Origin: Streptomyces resistomycificus
Lineage (GTDB): Bacteria; Actinomycetota; Actinomycetes; Streptomycetales; Streptomycetaceae
NCBI RefSeq assembly: GCF_001514265.1
Contig: NZ_KQ948988.1
Location: 441,395-505,394 of the forward strand
DNA length: 64,000 nt
Reading direction: 5' to 3'
Below are positions 45,105 to 54,628 of the stretch, piece after piece. A program made the translations under genes and the position numbers. How positions within the stretch are numbered: the stretch's first letter is position 1; every line of letters starts with the position of its first letter. Under the pieces are notes generated by a model, which saw only the letters and a program-made list of their open reading frames with translations, did not search any database and had not been told where the DNA came from.

Positions 45105-46369
45105 CAGTTGGTCCTCCAGACCGCGACCCGCCAGCGCGACAGCCAGCCCCAGAGCAGACCGGCGACGAAGCCGGCGAGGATCAGGGCGCCGAGCAGCCAC
45201 CAGCCGCGCCCGAGGCCGAAGGAGGCCACGTCACTCGCCTGGGACGGCCCGTCCACCACGTCCACGGTCAGCTCCAGCGGCAGACCCGGCGTGGTCTTCA
45301 CACCGGAGGCCGCCGAGAAGGAGTTGGTGACCTGGAGGCAGACGGACTCGGCCGCCGCCTCGTCCTCGTTCTCCCTCTCCGCCTTGGGATAACGCAGTCC
45401 CGTCGAGACCGCGTCCGTACGACCGTCCCCCGCCGCCTCGCCGCGCACGATCTCCCGGCCGCGCACCGTGACCGCCCGCAGCAGCACCCCGTAGGAGGGG
45501 TTCACGGCCCGGTCCGCGCCCACGCTGACCGAGGCGCGCAGCTCCTTGCCGGGCTCCACGTCGACCCGGTACCAGCGCTGCTGCCCGAACTCCTCGCGGT
45601 CCGTGTACAGACCGGACTTCAGGGTCGGCGCCTTCGCGCACGACGCGGCGCCCTCGGTGGCCACCGGCGTCACCACCGGATCGGCCGCGCGGTCCACCAA
45701 CTGGTTCACCCGGTCGGTGAGTTCGTCGGTGTGCTCGACCGAGGTGTACGTCCCGCCGGTCGCCTCGGCGATGCAGCTCAGCTGCTGCCGCATCTTGGCG
45801 TTCGGGACCAGGCCGAGGGTGTCGATGGTCAGCCCGATGCCCTTGGCGGCGATCTCGCGGGCCACCTCGCACGGGTCGAGCGGGGCGCAGGTGTCCTCGC
45901 CGTCACTGATCAGCACGATCCGCTTGGAGCCGTCGCCGTCGAAGTCGTCGGCCGCCTTGAGCAGCGCCGGGCCGATCGGGGTCCAGCCGGTGGGGGAGAG
46001 GGTGGCCACCGCCGTCTTGGCCTCGGTGCGGTCCAGCGGACCCACCGGGTAGAGCTGAGCGGTGTCCTTGCAGCCCGTCTTCTGGTCGTCGCCCGGGTAG
46101 TTGGCGCCGAGGGTCCGGATGCCGAGCTCGACGTCCTCCGGCGTGGCGTCCAGCACCTCGTTGAACGCCTGCTTCGCCGCCGCCATCCGCGTCCCGCCGT
46201 CGATGTCCCGGGTCCGCATGGAACCGCTGACGTCGAGGACGAGGTCGACCTGGGGCGTGGCCTCGCCCGTGGGTTCACCGGCGAGGGCCGCGGCCGGGAA
46301 GGCGACCCCGGCCGTCAGGGCGGCGAGCAGGGCGCACACTCCTGCCGCCAGCCGTTTACTTGTGATCAT
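45104..46369 (-). CDS. Secreted VWA-domain protein with C-terminal membrane anchor
   Basis: 421 aa. Signal peptide (RLAAGVCALLAALTAGVAFP), a von Willebrand A domain at about 40-225 with an intact MIDAS (DVSGSMRTRD, GWTPIG, SDGEDTC), a beta-rich region like that of its partner (QRWYRVDVEPGKELRASVSV) and a C-terminal TM segment (WWLLGALILAGFVAGLLWGW). First gene of a two-gene operon. VWA proteins bind metal ions and protein partners; here the role is probably surface adhesion or assembly. Confidence 0.87.
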   Translation of the reverse strand: MITSKRLAAGVCALLAALTAGVAFPAAALAGEPTGEATPQVDLVLDVSGSMRTRDIDGGTRMAAAKQAFNEVLDATPEDVELGIRTLGANYPGDDQKTGCKDTAQLYPVGPLDRTEAKTAVATLSPTGWTPIGPALLKAADDFDGDGSKRIVLISDGEDTCAPLDPCEVAREIAAKGIGLTIDTLGLVPNAKMRQQLSCIAEATGGTYTSVEHTDELTDRVNQLVDRAADPVVTPVATEGAASCAKAPTLKSGLYTDREEFGQQRWYRVDVEPGKELRASVSVGADRAVNPSYGVLLRAVTVRGREIVRGEAAGDGRTDAVSTGLRYPKAERENEDEAAAESVCLQVTNSFSAASGVKTTPGLPLELTVDVVDGPSQASDVASFGLGRGWWLLGALILAGFVAGLLWGWLSRWRVAVWRTN

Positions 46370-46485
46370 CGGCGGATCCTATTGATCAGGGGTGCCGGGA
46401 TCCAAAACGGCCGTGAGGAGCGGACACCGGAAGGCCGGCACAGGGTCCTCGATCGGGGAAGCCGGCCCAGCGCTCCGGGGGTGCG

Positions 46486-47985
46486 TCAGCGCAGGGGGTT
46501 GGGCAGCTGGGCCCACTGATCCCCGGGCGTCCCCGGTGACAGCCGCATCAGTGTCAACGCCTTGGTGGGCAGGGGCTCTTCGAGAAGGGCCACGAGATCC
46601 GGGGTGCGCGGCAGCTCCCGTACGGCCGACGCCAGCGCCTCCCGCAGCGCCCCCGCCGACCCGGCCGTGGCTGCCAGCGCCCCGGCCACCAGCGAGCCGA
46701 ACAGTTTGCGCCGCAGGGCCCTCTCGTCGTCCGTGACGGTCCGTCCGGTCAGCTCCGGTACCAAGACCCCGTGCCGGGCCAGCCGGGCAGGACTGACACG
46801 GATGTCGGCGAGATCGCGGTAGACCAGACGCAGCGGGTCGCCGGTCGCGGACAGCACGACGAGGAGGTTCTGTCCGTGCGCCTCCAGAGCCACCCCGAGC
46901 TCCAGCATGCTCAGGCCCACCGTGAGGGCCAGGCGCGTGAACCCGGCCAGCCAGGCGGGGGAGTCGGGCAGGCCGGTGGTGGTGAGGGCGGCGACCGGCA
47001 GCACCCGCTCGCCGCGCCCCGCGTCCGCGTACGCCTGCGGCGACTCGCGCAGCACCGCCGCCAGGTCGGGCGAGTCGGCCGTGACCGCGCCCAGGGTGCG
47101 CGTCACGTGCAGCAGCCCGTCCATGCGGGCCGCCGCCGCGTGCGCGAACGCCGACAGGGTCGCGGACTGGCCTACGGAGTAGACGGAGATGTCCCGCACC
47201 GAGGAGGTGAGCCGGGCACTCAGCGCGGTCTTCACGTGCCGTCCGTCCGGCTCGGCGAGGGTGCGCAGCGCCATCAAAGGGTGGGCCGCGAACCCCTCCC
47301 CGCAGGGCCGCTTGAGCACGTGCTCCGCCTGCCACGGATGCACCGGCACCAACAGTCGCCCCCCGTCCCGCATCCCGTCCGGCCACTCGCCCGTCACCAG
47401 GCAGTCGCCCGCCGGGACCGGCAGCGTCCCCAGCTGGACGACCGGACCGTGCTCCGGCCCGTAGGCGAGCTGCTCGGCCACCGAGAAGCCGGGCCGCGAG
47501 CGGCAGTTGGGGTGGTACGGATGCCCGTCCACCACCCGCTGCTCCCACTCCCAGTCGTCCGTGGGCCACTCCTTCGGGTGGACCGGCCGCCCGGCCCGCG
47601 AGAGTGCCAACGAGGCGGCGCTGTGGCCGAGTTCGGCGGCGAAGTCCGTACCGTGCGCTACCCCCAGCGCGGTCACCAGCCGCACCGGGTCGGCGTACGG
47701 CCGGTCGTCGAGCCGCACCTCGGTGACGTACCCGGAGGTGGCGTACGGGTCCGGGTGCGGGCCGTGCAGCCGACGCCCGTCGGCAAGACGCAGGGTGACT
47801 CCGTCCCGGCCGGCCGCGCGCCCCGCGAGCCAGGGCAGCGGCTCATGGGTGAACGCACGCCACAGCCGGGTCAGCACGGCCGCCCGGGCACCGGGCAGCT
47901 CGGCCGAGTACCGCGGCACGAGGCCCGGCCGCAGGGCGGCCAGCTCGCCGGCGACCTCGGCCTCGGCGGTGAAGGGACGGTGCAC
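46486..47985 (-). CDS. IucA/IucC-family (NIS) siderophore synthetase
   Basis: 499 aa from GTG 47985 (GAGGAG 8 bases upstream; a frame from 48018 lacks such a site). NIS synthetases join citrate, succinyl or related acids to amines or alcohols with ATP. Seen: GHPYHPNCRSRPGF (the usual lysine of GHPxHPxxKxRxG is Arg here), LLVPVHPWQAEHVL, KTALSARLTSSVRDIS and LEAHGQNLLVVL. Divergent from a second NIS gene. Together they probably make a hydroxamate- or citrate-type siderophore, though no amine-forming genes are nearby. Confidence 0.88.
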   Translation of the reverse strand: MHRPFTAEAEVAGELAALRPGLVPRYSAELPGARAAVLTRLWRAFTHEPLPWLAGRAAGRDGVTLRLADGRRLHGPHPDPYATSGYVTEVRLDDRPYADPVRLVTALGVAHGTDFAAELGHSAASLALSRAGRPVHPKEWPTDDWEWEQRVVDGHPYHPNCRSRPGFSVAEQLAYGPEHGPVVQLGTLPVPAGDCLVTGEWPDGMRDGGRLLVPVHPWQAEHVLKRPCGEGFAAHPLMALRTLAEPDGRHVKTALSARLTSSVRDISVYSVGQSATLSAFAHAAAARMDGLLHVTRTLGAVTADSPDLAAVLRESPQAYADAGRGERVLPVAALTTTGLPDSPAWLAGFTRLALTVGLSMLELGVALEAHGQNLLVVLSATGDPLRLVYRDLADIRVSPARLARHGVLVPELTGRTVTDDERALRRKLFGSLVAGALAATAGSAGALREALASAVRELPRTPDLVALLEEPLPTKALTLMRLSPGTPGDQWAQLPNPLR

Positions 47986-48086
47986 GGGCGGGCTCCTCGG
48001 GTACGAAGGGGGTGTCACGACAGGCGGTGACGACAGACATACTGATCGTCTCCGCCCGAACGGACCGTAGAGAACGAGTGGAACGC

Positions 48087-49607
48087 GTGGATCTCATCCC
48101 CCCGCCCCCCGCCGACGACGCCGCCTCGCGCGACGACGTGGCGGAGCGCGCCGACGCCTTCGCGGCGGCGCCCCTCCTCAACTGCCTGCTGCGGGAGGTG
48201 GCCGAACACCTGCCACCCCCCGACGGACCCGGCGGGCACCACGAGTACCGGCTGCCGGGGGGCAGGGTGTTGCGGGTGCGCGGAAGCAGGCGGCCCGCCG
48301 AACCCGAGGTCCGCACCGCGGACGGCCGGCAGCGCCTGAGCCATCCCGAACTCGTCAAGCTCGTCGCGGAGGAACTGGTCGGGCACACCGGCCTGTCCAA
48401 CCACGAGCTGCCCGCCGAGATGATCGACAGCCGGGACGCGGTGGCCGCGCTGCTCGCCGCCCGCGCCCGGACGACGCCACCCGAGGACCCGTACCTGCTC
48501 TCCGAGCAGTCCCTGATCACCGGGCACCCCCACCACCCCGCACCCAAGGCCCGCGGCGGCGGCCCGGTCGCCGCCTGGCTGCCCTACGCCCCCGAGGCGC
48601 ACGCCCGCTTCCCGCTGACCCTGCTCGGGCTGCGCGCGGACGCCGTCGTCGAGGACGGCGACACCTCGGCCCTCGACACGCTCGGCGAGGCCCCGCCCGG
48701 CTACCGGCTGCTGCCCGCCCACCCCTGGCAGCTCGCCCTCGCCGCCCGCGACCTCGCCCCGGCCTTCGCCGACGGCCGCCTGATCCACCTCGGCACGACC
48801 GCCTCCGACGCCTGGCCCACGGCCGCGATCCGCACGCTCTACGCGCCCGGACACGACCTCTTCCTGAAGTTCAGCCTCGACGTGCGCATCACCAACGACA
48901 TCCGCCGGCTCTGGCGCCACGACCTGCTGAGACTCCGCCGTACCGACACCGCCGCGCGGCGGGCCCTCGACGCGGTCGACGGCCCGGCGGCCTGGCTGAG
49001 CGACCGGGGCTACCGCACCGCGGACTTCGCGTTCGAACAACTCGCCGTCCTGGTCCGCGACGGACTGCGCGACCGGCTGCTGCCCGGCGCCACCCCGCTG
49101 CTGGCCGCCGGGCTCGTGGAGGGCTTCCCCGGCAGCCCTCTCGACGGCGCCGAGGACCCGGCGGCGTGGTGGGAGGCCTACCTGGCCCAGGTCGTGCCCC
49201 CGGCCCTGGCGGCCTTCGCCGACCACGGCGTCGTCCTCGAGGCACATCTGCAGAACGCGCTGGTCGCCGTGGACGCGCACGGCACCCCCGTGCAGGCGCT
49301 GTTCCGGGACGCCGAGGGCGTGAAGCTGCTGCCGGAGGTGTCGCGTGAGGCCGGCTGGGAGCGGCTGGTGTACTGCCTCGTCGTCAACCACCTCTGCGAG
49401 GTGGCCGGGGCCCTCGCCGAGCGCCACGCCGGCCTGGACCCCTGGCCCGCCGTCCGCCGGGAACTGTCCCGGCACGACCTGCCCGAGATCGCCGCCCTGC
49501 TCGCCTCGCCCACGCTGCCCGGCAAGACCAACCTGCTGCTGCGCTGGACGGGCGCGGACGGCGCCGACGCCCGCTACCTTCCGCTGCCCAACCCGCTGGC
49601 CGGGTGA
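48087..49607 (+). CDS. IucA/IucC-family (NIS) siderophore synthetase, second copy
   Basis: About 506 aa. The start is uncertain: GTG 48087 or 48078 are preferred, since the longest frame (48012) would overlap the divergent gene. Motifs: LITGHPHHPAPKARGG, LLPAHPWQLAL, LKFSLDVRITNDIRRLW, LEAHLQNALVAVD and the FhuF-like C-terminal TNLLLRWTGAD. All key residues look intact, unlike the first copy. It ends 30 bp from the convergent efeB gene. Confidence 0.89.
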   Translation: MDLIPPPPADDAASRDDVAERADAFAAAPLLNCLLREVAEHLPPPDGPGGHHEYRLPGGRVLRVRGSRRPAEPEVRTADGRQRLSHPELVKLVAEELVGHTGLSNHELPAEMIDSRDAVAALLAARARTTPPEDPYLLSEQSLITGHPHHPAPKARGGGPVAAWLPYAPEAHARFPLTLLGLRADAVVEDGDTSALDTLGEAPPGYRLLPAHPWQLALAARDLAPAFADGRLIHLGTTASDAWPTAAIRTLYAPGHDLFLKFSLDVRITNDIRRLWRHDLLRLRRTDTAARRALDAVDGPAAWLSDRGYRTADFAFEQLAVLVRDGLRDRLLPGATPLLAAGLVEGFPGSPLDGAEDPAAWWEAYLAQVVPPALAAFADHGVVLEAHLQNALVAVDAHGTPVQALFRDAEGVKLLPEVSREAGWERLVYCLVVNHLCEVAGALAERHAGLDPWPAVRRELSRHDLPEIAALLASPTLPGKTNLLLRWTGADGADARYLPLPNPLAG

Positions 49608-49637
49608 GCGCCGGCACTCCCGCACGCCCCGGCCGCG

Positions 49638-50912
49638 TCAGCCGTGCAGCAGGGAGCGGCCGAGCCAGTCGGAGTGGTCGCGGACGCCGGGGAGGGCGAA
49701 GAAGTAGCCGCCGCCGGTGGGGGTGATGTAGTCCACGAGGGGCTCGTCGATCAGACGCACCTGGGTGGCCTCGAACTGGCGGACCACGTCCTGCTGGTAG
49801 CAGCAGAACGCCAGACCCATGTCGAGGTTGCCGGCCCGGTCGACGCCCCGGTCGTAGTTGTAGCCGCGGCGCAGCAGACGCGAGGAGTCCGTTCTCGCGC
49901 TGCGCGGGTTGGCGAGGCGGATGTGGGCGTCCAGCGGGATCGCCTCGCCGCGCGGGTCCCTGGAGTAGCGGGGTGTGTCGGTCTCGCGGGCGCCGTCGAG
50001 CGGGGCGCCGGTGTCGCGGCGACGGCCGATCATCTTCTCCTGCTCGGTGAGGGAGACCCGGTCCCAGAACTCCACCCGCATACGGATGACGCGGATCACC
50101 TGGTAGCTGCCCCCGACCGCCCAGGACGGCTCGCCGTCGGCCGCCGTGACCCACACCAGCCGGTCCATCTCACGGGCGGAGGAGGTGTCGGGGTTGGCGA
50201 TGCCGTCCTTGAAGCCCAGGAGGTTGCGCTGCGCGCCGGACGGGCGGGCGGGGTTCTGGAAGCCGTCGACGCGCCACTTGACCTGCATGGCGCCGCGCGT
50301 GTGACGGGCGAGGTCGCGCAGGGCGTGCAGCACGGTGTCGGAGTGGCCCGCGCAGATCTGCAGGGACAGGTCGCCGTGGCACTCGGCCGGGTCGAGGTCG
50401 TCGTTGGGGAAGGTGCGCATCGCCGTGAGGTGGCGCGGTTTGGCGGCGGCGAGACCGTACCGGTCGTCGAAGAGCGAGGCGCCCAGGCCCACGGTGACGG
50501 TCAGACGGTCGGCCGGGACGTCGGGGCCCAGGATGCCGCTGTCGGACGGCGGGGCGCCCACGCCGAGGTCCTCGGGGGTGCCGCCGGCGGTCAGGAACCG
50601 GGCCCGGGCGGTGAGGGTGCGCAGCAGGTCGGTGAGTTCACCGCGGTTCTCGGCGATCACGTCGAAGGAGACGAAAGCGGCTGCCCGCTGCTGCGGGGTG
50701 ATGATCCCGGCCTGGTGGGCGCCGTGGAAGGCCACCGCGCCGGCGGCCGGGATGCCGCCTTCCGCGGCACTGGCGCGCCCGCCGGCGAACCCGGCTCCGG
50801 CCAGCGCCGCACCCGCCGCGCCGACACCGAGGGCGGTCCGGACGAACGTGCGGCGGCCGGTGGGACAAGCGCCTTCCGAACCCGCTGCGGGGCCCGGCTG
50901 CTGGGTGGGCAT
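49638..50912 (-). CDS. efeB: Dyp-type peroxidase EfeB
   Basis: Tat-exported haem peroxidase, 424 aa, that oxidises ferrous iron or haem at the cell surface for the EfeUOB system. The twin-arginine signal is [21 protein letters not shown]; the Dyp motif reads [12 protein letters not shown]; haem-binding His and Arg follow ([26 protein letters not shown]). ATG 50912 with AGGAGAGG upstream. It follows the EfeU-EfeO fusion gene in the same direction, 110 bp downstream. Confidence 0.93.
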   Translation of the reverse strand: MPTQQPGPAAGSEGACPTGRRTFVRTALGVGAAGAALAGAGFAGGRASAAEGGIPAAGAVAFHGAHQAGIITPQQRAAAFVSFDVIAENRGELTDLLRTLTARARFLTAGGTPEDLGVGAPPSDSGILGPDVPADRLTVTVGLGASLFDDRYGLAAAKPRHLTAMRTFPNDDLDPAECHGDLSLQICAGHSDTVLHALRDLARHTRGAMQVKWRVDGFQNPARPSGAQRNLLGFKDGIANPDTSSAREMDRLVWVTAADGEPSWAVGGSYQVIRVIRMRVEFWDRVSLTEQEKMIGRRRDTGAPLDGARETDTPRYSRDPRGEAIPLDAHIRLANPRSARTDSSRLLRRGYNYDRGVDRAGNLDMGLAFCCYQQDVVRQFEATQVRLIDEPLVDYITPTGGGYFFALPGVRDHSDWLGRSLLHG

Positions 50913-51022
50913 CGAGATGGTCCTCTCCTGGTGTCGCACTGGTGCGGGCGTGGCTGGGCGCGGGTGGTTGGGCGCGGGTGCCTGGGGCGGCGGGCTCGGG
51001 CTCGCTTACGCGGATACGGGGT

Positions 51023-53230
51023 TCAGGCCGCCCGCCGGATCTCCAGCAGGTCGGGGATCGGGGCGAGTTCCTCCAGCGACTGGCCCATGGCACCGTCGAG
51101 CCGTCGGCGCGCGGCGCCGGAGAGGCTCGCGAGGGGTGTCCAACTGCCGTCCGGGTGGCGGGCGGCGAGTACCAGGTGCTCGGTGCGTCGCAGCCACCTG
51201 TCCACGTTCGTCAGGACCTCGGGGTCGCGCTGCCGGATCAGGGGGCGCAGCAGGCCGAGCAGGACCCGGGTGCCCCTGATGTTGGCCTCGGCGGTCGCCA
51301 GAGCCGTTCCGCTGCCGTAGTCGGTGGCGCCGGTCAGCTCCTGCTGGAGGGTGGCCTCCAGGATTTCGTGGGTGCGCAGCGGGAGGTCGCCGGCGTCGAA
51401 GTCCTGGTGGGGGAAGTCCTTCCGCAGGGCGGTGACGTCGGCGGTGAGCTGCCGTACGGCCCCGGTGAGGGAGGCGGCCGACTCGCCGTGCCACAGGCCG
51501 TACTCGACGCGGTGGAACCCGGTGAAGCCGCTGTCCTTCACCCCGCGGGGGAGCCCGGCCGTCGTCCCGTTGATCTTCGCGTCGAACTCCCCGAACGTTC
51601 CGTAGGCGGCGCCGAGCGCGGCGTACGCCTCGTGCGCGGGCAGCCAGTCCTTCCGGGCCCTCCCGAGCTGTCCGGCGTCGACGTCGCGCTGCAGGGTCCG
51701 GGTCCTGGTCAGCAGACCGGCCAGGCCCTGCCGTACGTAGGCGCGGTAGGACGCCAGCGGTGCGGCGAGGTCCTTCGCCGCCACCGGCAGTACGGCCGTC
51801 CTCGTACCGCCGCCCGTGACCCGGACCGCGGCGGAGGTGACGGCCCTGCCCGAGGCGGGCACGCAGCGCCAGGCGTAGCTTCCGGTGCCGATCGTGGCGG
51901 TCAACGTGCGGGTCGTGCCGGGGGCGACGCCTTCGACCTCGCCGTAGACGGCCGCCGTGACCGGATCGATCAGGTAGGCCTCGACGGTGCCGCGGCCGGT
52001 GTCGCGCACCTGGAAGGACTGACGGCCGGGTTTGGGCGCGGTGAATCCCCCGCCGCAGTCCGCGGGGGAGACGGTGATGGTGGCGGCGGAGGCGGGCTTG
52101 TCGCCGCCGACGGCCACCAGCAGGCCCGCGAGGACGGCCGGAGCGGCCAGCGCGGCCACCGGCACCACCCACCGGGGCAGGCGTCGTCCCGCGGTCGGCG
52201 CCGCTGCGGACCCGGCCTGGACGGGCTGGGGCTCGTCTTGCGAAGCAGCCGGTTCGGCGGCGGGCGTCGAAGAGGGTGCCGCCGCCGGGGGAGAGGCCGC
52301 GGTGGAGACGGGAGAGGCCGCGGCGGGGCCGGGAGAGGCTGCGGCGGGGCCGGGAGAGATCGTGGTGGGAACGGGAGAGGCCGTGCCGGAGACGGGCGAC
52401 GCCGCGGCGGAGACGGCCGTGCCGCGTACCCCGCGAACGAACAGCGCCATCACCACGAGGAGGTAGGTGCCGTAGGCCGTGGCCTGCAGCCATGTCATCT
52501 GCGGCGTCAGGTTGAACATGCCGGCGGCCAGAGTGGCGTACCAGGAAGCGGGATCGACCCGCGCCGACAGGTCGAAGGCGAACGCCGCCGCCCCCGGCAG
52601 GACACCGCCCTCCTGCAGGTCACGCACCCCGTAGCCGAGGACCCCGGCCGCGATCACGATGAGCCCGGCGCCGGTGACGGTGAAGAACCGGGTCAGATTG
52701 AGGTGCAGCACCCGCCGGTACAGGCCCCGGCACACCGCGGCGGCCAGCAGCAGACCCGCCCCCGCGCCGGTCAGCGGACCGGCCGACTCCCCGGCCGCCT
52801 GTCCCGTCGTCCACAGGAACAGCGCGGTCTCCAGACCTTCGCGCCCGACCGCGAGGAACGAGGTGACGACCAGCACGCCGGCGCCCATGCCCACGGCCGC
52901 GCTCACCCGCTCTTCGAGCTCACCGGACAGACTCCGCGCCGACCGGCGCATCCAGAACACCATCGCGGTGACGAAGACGACCGCGACCACGCTGAGCACA
53001 CCGCCGAACGCCTCCTGCGCCCGTCCCGACAGGTCGGCCGCGGTGAACGTCAGTACCGCTCCGAACCCCATCGACACGCCCACCGCGGCCAGCACCCCGG
53101 TCCATACGTGGGGCAGCCGGGAGCGGTGGCCGGAGCGGACCAGGGCTGCGACCAGAACGGAGACGATCAGGCCGGCTTCCAGCCCCTCCCGCAGGCCGAT
53201 CAGGAAGCTCGGGAGCGCGTTGTCCCACAC
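51023..53230 (-). CDS. EfeU-EfeO fusion: ferrous-iron permease plus periplasmic-type EfeO
   Basis: 735 aa from GTG 53230 (GAGGAG upstream). Residues 1-270 are the FTR1/EfeU permease with two REGLE motifs (14-18 and 130-134) and several membrane segments. Residues about 271-350 are a Ser/Pro/Ala repeat linker. A TM segment (353-374) precedes an EfeO part: cupredoxin-like domain to about 480, then an imelysin/M75 domain with GFHRVEYG at about 572. EfeU and EfeO are usually separate proteins; here they are one chain. An iron box lies upstream; efeB follows. Confidence 0.9.
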   Translation of the reverse strand: MWDNALPSFLIGLREGLEAGLIVSVLVAALVRSGHRSRLPHVWTGVLAAVGVSMGFGAVLTFTAADLSGRAQEAFGGVLSVVAVVFVTAMVFWMRRSARSLSGELEERVSAAVGMGAGVLVVTSFLAVGREGLETALFLWTTGQAAGESAGPLTGAGAGLLLAAAVCRGLYRRVLHLNLTRFFTVTGAGLIVIAAGVLGYGVRDLQEGGVLPGAAAFAFDLSARVDPASWYATLAAGMFNLTPQMTWLQATAYGTYLLVVMALFVRGVRGTAVSAAASPVSGTASPVPTTISPGPAAASPGPAAASPVSTAASPPAAAPSSTPAAEPAASQDEPQPVQAGSAAAPTAGRRLPRWVVPVAALAAPAVLAGLLVAVGGDKPASAATITVSPADCGGGFTAPKPGRQSFQVRDTGRGTVEAYLIDPVTAAVYGEVEGVAPGTTRTLTATIGTGSYAWRCVPASGRAVTSAAVRVTGGGTRTAVLPVAAKDLAAPLASYRAYVRQGLAGLLTRTRTLQRDVDAGQLGRARKDWLPAHEAYAALGAAYGTFGEFDAKINGTTAGLPRGVKDSGFTGFHRVEYGLWHGESAASLTGAVRQLTADVTALRKDFPHQDFDAGDLPLRTHEILEATLQQELTGATDYGSGTALATAEANIRGTRVLLGLLRPLIRQRDPEVLTNVDRWLRRTEHLVLAARHPDGSWTPLASLSGAARRRLDGAMGQSLEELAPIPDLLEIRRAA

Positions 53231-53285
53231 CAGGCAACTCCTCTCGGGCACACGACGGCCCGGCCGCATACCGGCCAGGCCGCGC

Positions 53286-53304
53286 TTAGTGCAGGCAAAC
53301 CTAA
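53286..53304. promoter_or_regulatory. Iron box (DmdR/IdeR-type) before the EfeU-EfeO gene
   Basis: TTAGTGCAGGCAAACCTAA matches the actinobacterial iron-box consensus (TTAGGTTAGGCTAACCTAA) at 15 of 19 positions, 56 bp upstream of the GTG start. Implies repression when iron is plentiful. Confidence 0.75.
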
Positions 53305-53557
53305 CCGCCGATCACGAGGGCGGTGCCGTCGGAACACGCGGCGCCTGGGCCTCGCCGCGCTCAACCCGGCTGCTCCTGAAGGGGGTTGGAGCCTGGTTAA
53401 GAGTCGAGTGTGAACGCGGACGAAGGGGGGTTCGGTTTCGAACTCGGTATGAGGCAGGTATGACGAGGGCTACTCAGGCCCGTACGCGACCGATCCGGGT
53501 GAGGGTGCCGCGTAGGGTCTCGGGACGTCTGTAGCCCTTGTGCGGTGGGAGGTCGCC

Positions 53558-54538
53558 ATGGAGAGTCCGCCCGAGCTCACCACGGGGCGGTTGCTCACCT
53601 CATGGCACCTGGACGTGCCCGCCCTGCTGCTGGTCGTCCTGCTGGGCGCGCTGTACGCGCGCGGAGTGCTGCGGCTGCGGCGACGGGGTGAGCGCTGGCC
53701 GGTGGCCCGCGTGGTGGCCTTCACGTCGCTCGGCCTCGGCGCGCTCGTCGTGGCCACGATGTCCCCGCTGGCCGTGTACGACCGTGCCCTGTTCTGGCCG
53801 GCCGCCGTCCAGAACGTCCTCCTCGACCTGGTCGCCCCGCTCGGGCTGGCGCTGGGCGATCCGCTGGGCCTGGCCCTGCGAGCCCTGTCCCCACCGGCCG
53901 CCGACCGGATGCGGCGGGTGATGACCGGACGGCTGGTGCGCCTGCTGACCTTCCCCCTGGTCAGCACGGTCCTGGTCCTCGTGACCGAACTGACGGTGTA
54001 CTTCACTCCCTACTTCGAGACCGCCCTGCGGGACGACTGGCTGCACGAGCTGATGTATCTGCACCTCCTGCTCGCCGGCAGCCTCTTCGTGGTGCCGGTG
54101 CTCACCCGCGAGGAGGCCCTGCCGAGGTGGTGCACTCATCCGGTGCGGGCGGCGCTGGTGTTCCTCGACGGGGTCGTCGACGCCGTGCCGGGCATCGTGG
54201 TGATGACCCACGGCACCTTGATCGCCGGCACCTGGTACCTGCGCCACGCCCCTTCCTGGGCGCCGGACGTACACCACGACCAGCAGCTCGGCGGCGGCGC
54301 GATGATCGGCATCGCCGAGCTGGTGGCGCTGCCCTTCCTGCTCGCCCTCCTGGTGCAGTGGGCGCACACCGAACGTGCCGAGACCGCCGCCCTGGACCGT
54401 CGCCTGGACGCGGAGTCGGTCCCGGTGACGCCCGCGGCACCGGGGCCGGCATCAGGGCCGGAGGTCGTCCATCCGTGGTGGGAGACCGAGAACGGCGAGG
54501 TGGGCCGGCGCATCAGGGGGCAGCGGCCGGGGCGTTGA
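53558..54538 (+). CDS. CtaG-like cytochrome c oxidase assembly protein
   Basis: Membrane protein of the caa3_CtaG type, 326 aa, with about seven hydrophobic segments (LLLVVLLGALYARGVLRL, LELMYLHLLLAGSLFVVPVL-like segment near residue 165, MIGIAELVALPFLLALLV) and conserved His residues (HDQQLGGGAM, VVMTHGTLIAGTWY) that could hold copper. ATG 53558 has GGGAGG 5 bases upstream. Copper handling for the respiratory oxidase is the family role. Confidence 0.85.
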   Translation: MESPPELTTGRLLTSWHLDVPALLLVVLLGALYARGVLRLRRRGERWPVARVVAFTSLGLGALVVATMSPLAVYDRALFWPAAVQNVLLDLVAPLGLALGDPLGLALRALSPPAADRMRRVMTGRLVRLLTFPLVSTVLVLVTELTVYFTPYFETALRDDWLHELMYLHLLLAGSLFVVPVLTREEALPRWCTHPVRAALVFLDGVVDAVPGIVVMTHGTLIAGTWYLRHAPSWAPDVHHDQQLGGGAMIGIAELVALPFLLALLVQWAHTERAETAALDRRLDAESVPVTPAAPGPASGPEVVHPWWETENGEVGRRIRGQRPGR

Positions 54539-54628
54539 CACCTGCCCGGGCGGCGACCGGTGCAGGGCCCCGTGCGCAGGGCCCCGCTCACCACTCGCCC
54601 CGCCTGCCTGCCCGGTTAGGATGCCCAG

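Noticed and set aside
48012..48018. Overlapping starts for the divergent NIS synthetases
   Set aside because: Would leave no promoter space; ribosome sites support GTG 47985 and GTG 48078/48087.
50942..53413. Long open frame antisense to the EfeU-EfeO fusion
   Set aside because: Low-complexity translation with no domain; the sense frame has REGLE and M75 motifs and an iron box at its promoter.
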